From: an uncultured Pseudomonadota bacterium | GTDB taxonomy: Bacteria > Pseudomonadota > Gammaproteobacteria > Burkholderiales > Rhodocyclaceae | Length of the DNA stretch: 8,844 nucleotides | NCBI GenBank assembly: GCA_903939665.1 | Contig: CAJAHZ010000052.1 | Span: forward strand, 1 to 8,844 | Direction of reading: 5' to 3' | Shown here: in pieces, positions 6,398-8,844 of the stretch | Position numbering within the stretch: position 1 is the first letter of the stretch | Layout: every line of letters begins with the position of its first letter | The notes under the pieces: model-generated | What the model was told of the DNA's origin: nothing | Databases searched by the model: none | What the model saw: only the letters and a program-made list of their open reading frames with translations | Made by a program: the position numbers and the translations under genes

Positions 6398-7191
6398 CAA
6401 ATCCCCCGGAACATGAAGGAGGTCAAAACAAAGTCCAGCGCCAGAATGGCCAGCGCTGAATTTACCACCGTACGCGTAATGGCGCGCGACACGCCTTCCG
6501 CAGTCGGTATCGAGTCATAACCCTCAAAAACGGCAATCAGCGAAACTGCAATACCAAAAACAAAGCTCTTGATCACGCCATTCAGAACATCGTGATGAAA
6601 ATCAACAGAAGCCTGCATCTGCGACCAGAAGGCGCCTTCATCGACACCAATAAAAACAACGCCAATCAGATAGCCGCCAAAGACGCCCATCGCCGAAAAC
6701 ATTGCCGCGAGCAGGGGCATCGATATCACACCGCCCCAGAAACGCGGCGCCACAATACGAGCCATCGGATTGACCGCCATCATATCCATTGCGGTCAGCT
6801 GTTCGGTCGCCTTCATCAAACCAATTTCTGCCGTTACCGAAGAGCCTGCGCGCGATGCGAAGAGCAGTCCGGCGATCACCGGCCCAAGTTCGCGGGTCAA
6901 CGACAGCGCGACGAGAACGCCAAGCGCTTCCGAAGACCCGTAGCGCTGCAAGGTCTCATATCCCTGCAGACCAAGCACCAGCCCGACAAACAGGCCGGAG
7001 ACGAGAATAATCAGCAACGACAGTACACCGGAGAAAAACAGTTCGCGAATCGTCAGATGAATGCGCCGGAAGGATTGCCCGGAGTAGACGAGCAGCATGA
7101 CAAAAAATCTGGCGGCAAAGCCGAGTCGCTGCAACGAATCGTTGACCCGACGCCCCAGTCCGGCGACCACACTGACGATTCGCTTAGCCAT
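6397..7191 (-). CDS. mlaE: MlaE, permease subunit of the Mla ABC complex
   Basis: Inner-membrane permease (264 aa; E. coli 260) of the phospholipid ABC transporter, a dimer that carries the MlaD ring and binds MlaF. Family segments are LVLGLQGYETLQRYG (about 71-85), LTRELGPVIAGLLFASRAGSS (about 98-118; R100-E101 in the substrate-cavity region), AEIGLMKATEQLTAMD (121-136) and VFEGYDS (221-227). An amphipathic N-terminal region (about 1-50) precedes five or so membrane helices. I chose ATG 7191: it has AGGGG five bases upstream and gives the usual MlaE N-terminus. A longer reading frame to 7314 runs inside mlaF and adds unrelated residues. The start overlaps the mlaF stop by 8 bp. Confidence 0.97.
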   Translation of the reverse strand: MAKRIVSVVAGLGRRVNDSLQRLGFAARFFVMLLVYSGQSFRRIHLTIRELFFSGVLSLLIILVSGLFVGLVLGLQGYETLQRYGSSEALGVLVALSLTRELGPVIAGLLFASRAGSSVTAEIGLMKATEQLTAMDMMAVNPMARIVAPRFWGGVISMPLLAAMFSAMGVFGGYLIGVVFIGVDEGAFWSQMQASVDFHHDVLNGVIKSFVFGIAVSLIAVFEGYDSIPTAEGVSRAITRTVVNSALAILALDFVLTSFMFRGI

Positions 7192-7999
7192 GAGCGCCCC
7201 TGCGCAGCAATTCCTGATCGAAGGACCCTGCCGGGTAATGGAAGGGAACCGGGCCATCCGCTTCGGCGAAGACAAACTGGTGCACAAAAGGATCCTTGGA
7301 CGCGCGGATCTCATCCGGCGTGCCTTGCGCGACGACTCGACCGCCTGACATGAAATAGATGTAATCGACGATCAGCAAGGACTCATGAATATCGTGCGTC
7401 ACCATGATCGAAGTTGCACCCAGCGCGTCGTTGAGCTTGCGAATCAACTGCCCGATCACGCCCAGTGAAATCGGGTCGAGACCAGTAAAGGGCTCGTCGT
7501 ACATGATCAACATCGGATCGAGCGCAATCGCCCGCGCCAGAGCAACGCGCCGCGCCATCCCGCCCGAAAGCTCGCCCTGCATCAACTCATGCGCACCGCG
7601 CAAGCCGACGGCGTTGAGCTTCATCAAAGTCATGTCGCGGATCAGTTCTTCCGGCAGATCGGTATGCTCACGCATCTGATACGCGACGTTGTCGAAAACG
7701 GAGATATCGGTAAATAGGGCGCCAAACTGGAACAGCATCCCCATGCGACGACGCAAGGCATAAAGCTCATCGTGCCCCATGTGCGGTACGGAGCGATCAT
7801 CAACCAGCACATCACCAGCGCTTGGTTTAAGCTGCCCGCCAATCAGCCGCAACAAGGTTGTCTTCCCGCAGCCTGACCCGCCCATGATCGCAACGACCTT
7901 GCCCCGAGGAATCTCCATATTGATTCCATTGAGGATTGATCGCTCATCGTAAGCGAACGTAAGATCCTTGATTTTGACCAAGCTATCGGCTGGCACCAC
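7184..7999 (-). CDS. mlaF: MlaF, ATP-binding subunit of the Mla ABC complex
   Basis: Cytoplasmic ATPase that drives the MlaFEDB phospholipid transporter. Numbered from GTG 7999 (271 aa; E. coli 269), the motifs are Walker A GGSGCGKTT at 40-48, Q-loop Q91 (LFQFGALF), signature LSGGMARR at 144-151, Walker B LIMYDEP at 164-170 and H-loop H202. The FQFGALF and DEPFTGLDPI wording is typical of MlaF rather than of exporters such as the YadG-like protein in this array. The tail after about residue 240 (PVPFHYPAG onward) fits the C-terminal extension that clasps the partner MlaF in E. coli. Start choice is uncertain: TTG 8014 is open but would leave almost no leader after the -10 at 8027-8032, whereas GTG 7999 or GTG 7996 lies 4 or 7 bases after GGGA (8004-8007). 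It is the first gene of the minus-strand array. Confidence 0.96.
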   Translation of the reverse strand: MVPADSLVKIKDLTFAYDERSILNGINMEIPRGKVVAIMGGSGCGKTTLLRLIGGQLKPSAGDVLVDDRSVPHMGHDELYALRRRMGMLFQFGALFTDISVFDNVAYQMREHTDLPEELIRDMTLMKLNAVGLRGAHELMQGELSGGMARRVALARAIALDPMLIMYDEPFTGLDPISLGVIGQLIRKLNDALGATSIMVTHDIHESLLIVDYIYFMSGGRVVAQGTPDEIRASKDPFVHQFVFAEADGPVPFHYPAGSFDQELLRRGAHG

Positions 8000-8026
8000 G
8001 ACATCCCATGACAAATTTGAGGGGCG

Positions 8027-8032
8027 ATTATA
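8027..8032 (-). promoter_or_regulatory. Probable -10 box of the mla operon promoter
   Basis: A perfect TATAAT on the minus strand, 27 bases upstream of the preferred mlaF start GTG 7999 and followed by CGCCCC. No good -35 is seen at 16-18 bp: the hexamer at 17 bp is CGGATT, and a TTGTGC lies only 13 bp away. An activator or an unusual promoter architecture may compensate. Transcription would begin near 8019-8021. Confidence 0.55.
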
Positions 8033-8065
8033 CCCGAACCTCTTGGCACAATCCGTTAAAAACTA

Positions 8066-8083
8066 CACAGTTATATAATTGTG
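8066..8083. promoter_or_regulatory. Imperfect 18-bp dyad, candidate operator between mlaF and the response regulator
   Basis: CACAGTTATATAATTGTG is symmetric at 8 of 9 base pairs; only g8070/t8079 breaks the symmetry. It covers a plus-strand TATAAT (8074-8079) that could serve the response regulator gene, and lies about 35 bp upstream of the mlaF -10 box. That is a suitable place for a dimeric regulator to block one promoter and assist the other. No family is assigned, and AT-rich dyads also arise by chance. Confidence 0.35.
8074..8079 (+). promoter_or_regulatory. Candidate -10 box for the response regulator gene
   Basis: TATAAT on the plus strand, 49 bases upstream of ATG 8129, embedded in the 18-bp dyad. 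The hexamer 17 bp upstream (ATCCGT, 8051-8056) is a poor -35, so support is weak. Confidence 0.3.
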
Positions 8084-8128
8084 GAATAATGCATAGCCCA
8101 CCCATTCAGCAATGACAAAAGAATACTC

Positions 8129-8844
8129 ATGGCCAGCCTCCCGGACACCTCCCTGCCGGAAAAACCGCTGCTACTGATCGTAGATGACGATCCACTGATA
8201 GCCGACACGCTGAGCTTTTCACTAAGCCCGAGTTTCGAGGTCGTCACCAGCCACTCACGACAGCACTGCACCCAATTGCTGCGGCAGCTGCGACGGCCAC
8301 CTGAACTGGCGCTCGTCGATCTCGGACTGCCGCCCTTTCCGCATCGTCCGGACGAAGGATTTGCCCTGATTTCCGAACTGGTGAAAATAGCCCCGGAAAT
8401 CAAAATTGTCGTGCTTTCCGGACAAAGTGACGAAAGTAACGCACGCCACGCCCGCACCCTCGGCGCCGCCGATTTTGTAGCAAAGCCCTGCAGCCCCGGC
8501 GACCTGAAGACGGCTCTTCTGCGCGCACTATCCTTCCGTTCACTCGATGCCAGGCAAAGGCAAAACGCCACGGCATCCCCACTCATCGGCAACAGCCCAC
8601 CGATGCTGAAATTGCGGGCGCAACTTCAGCAATACGCTGACTCGCCATTTCCCGTGCTTATCGAAGGCGAATCGGGGAGCGGCAAGGAAATCGTTGCCAG
8701 TTTCTGCCTGCACCAGGAAACAAAACGGAGCGGCAAGCCTTTTCTTGCACTTAACTGTGCCGCCATCTCACCCAATCTTGTCGAGCCCACGCTTTTTGGC
8801 TACGCAAAGGGTTCATTTACCGGCGCCGCGACATCAAAGTCCGG
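8129..8844 (+). CDS. Sigma-54 activator-type response regulator, 3' end outside the window
   Basis: Partial gene: 238 codons plus two bases before the window ends. The N-terminal receiver domain (about 13-135) is complete in its key residues: acidic pocket D19-D21 (IVDDD), phospho-acceptor D64 (LVDLGLPP), S97 and K119 in the AKP motif. The central AAA+ domain starts near 150 (PLIGNSPPM), with Walker A GESGSGKE at 180-187 and the sigma-54 contact loop reading GSFTGA at 228-233 instead of the usual GAFTGA. The remaining AAA+ domain and any C-terminal helix-turn-helix are not visible. DLGLPP followed by an insertion and DEGF (64-78) recalls PrsR-type regulators of PEP-CTERM/exopolysaccharide systems; this is only a resemblance. 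The ATG at 8129 has no strong Shine-Dalgarno; ATG 8112 is out of frame and closes quickly. No histidine kinase is in view. The gene is divergent from mlaF. Confidence 0.88.
   Translation, partial: MASLPDTSLPEKPLLLIVDDDPLIADTLSFSLSPSFEVVTSHSRQHCTQLLRQLRRPPELALVDLGLPPFPHRPDEGFALISELVKIAPEIKIVVLSGQSDESNARHARTLGAADFVAKPCSPGDLKTALLRALSFRSLDARQRQNATASPLIGNSPPMLKLRAQLQQYADSPFPVLIEGESGSGKEIVASFCLHQETKRSGKPFLALNCAAISPNLVEPTLFGYAKGSFTGAATSKS

Noticed and set aside
7192..7314. N-terminal extension of mlaE into mlaF
   Set aside because: The extra 41 residues are out-of-frame mlaF sequence, and ATG 7191 has a good ribosome binding site and the usual MlaE N-terminus.
6592..7353. Plus-strand open frame of 253 codons opposite mlaE/mlaF
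   Set aside because: Very rich in Arg, Gln and His, with no hydrophobic core; antisense to MlaE membrane segments.
8043..8060. Possible sigma-54 promoter (TTGGCAC) on the plus strand before the response regulator
   Set aside because: The -24-like TGGCAC is present, but the bases 12 positions on from GG are TA instead of GC.
8071..8592. Minus-strand open frame of 173 codons opposite the response regulator
   Set aside because: The plus-strand frame has all receiver and AAA+ motifs; this one is Ser/Arg-rich shadow sequence.
1..8844. CRISPR arrays, tandem repeats, insertion sequences, tRNA or rRNA genes
   Set aside because: I scanned by eye and saw no repeat-spacer pattern, transposase, terminal inverted repeats or RNA gene. 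The dense coding leaves little room for them.

Overview
The window looks like chromosome from a Betaproteobacterium. Rhodocyclales (Dechloromonas/Azonexus-like) is the best guess, from protein style and gene order alone; the taxonomic placement is inference. It is densely coded. There are no RNA genes, insertion sequences, CRISPR arrays or phage genes, and no gap between genes exceeds about 130 bp.

Layout: (1) Positions 1-1008, plus strand: a short unassigned leader, then a cation diffusion facilitator (CDF) metal transporter. (2) Positions 1005-7999, minus strand, read right to left: one tightly packed ten-gene array, mlaF-mlaE-mlaD-mlaA-mlaC-mlaB, an ABC-2 exporter pair resembling YadG/YadH, ibaG (BolA family), then murA. 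Neighbouring genes overlap by 1-8 bp or are separated by 3-66 bp, with repeated ATGA/TGATG stop-start overlaps. (3) Positions 8000-8128: a divergent promoter region with a -10-like TATAAT on each strand and an 18-bp imperfect dyad. (4) From 8129 to the window end, plus strand: the first 238 codons of a sigma-54 activator-type response regulator, cut off by the window edge.

Functionally the minus-strand array concerns the cell envelope. MlaF2E2D6B2 is the inner-membrane ABC complex, MlaC the periplasmic lipid carrier and MlaA the outer-membrane lipoprotein, so all Mla parts that keep the outer leaflet asymmetric are encoded together. MurA catalyses the first committed step of peptidoglycan synthesis. 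IbaG is a BolA-type partner of monothiol glutaredoxins. The mla-ibaG-murA order is the one known from E. coli. Two differences from E. coli stand out: mlaA sits inside the operon, and an ABC-2 exporter pair lies between mlaB and ibaG. The array ends at murA, where the convergent CDF gene shares the stop-codon TTAA.

I found no convincing undescribed system. The points most worth a second look are the dyad in the divergent promoter region, the hairpin over the mlaB stop codon, the exporter pair inside the mla-murA array, and the truncated regulator with GSFTGA in place of GAFTGA.
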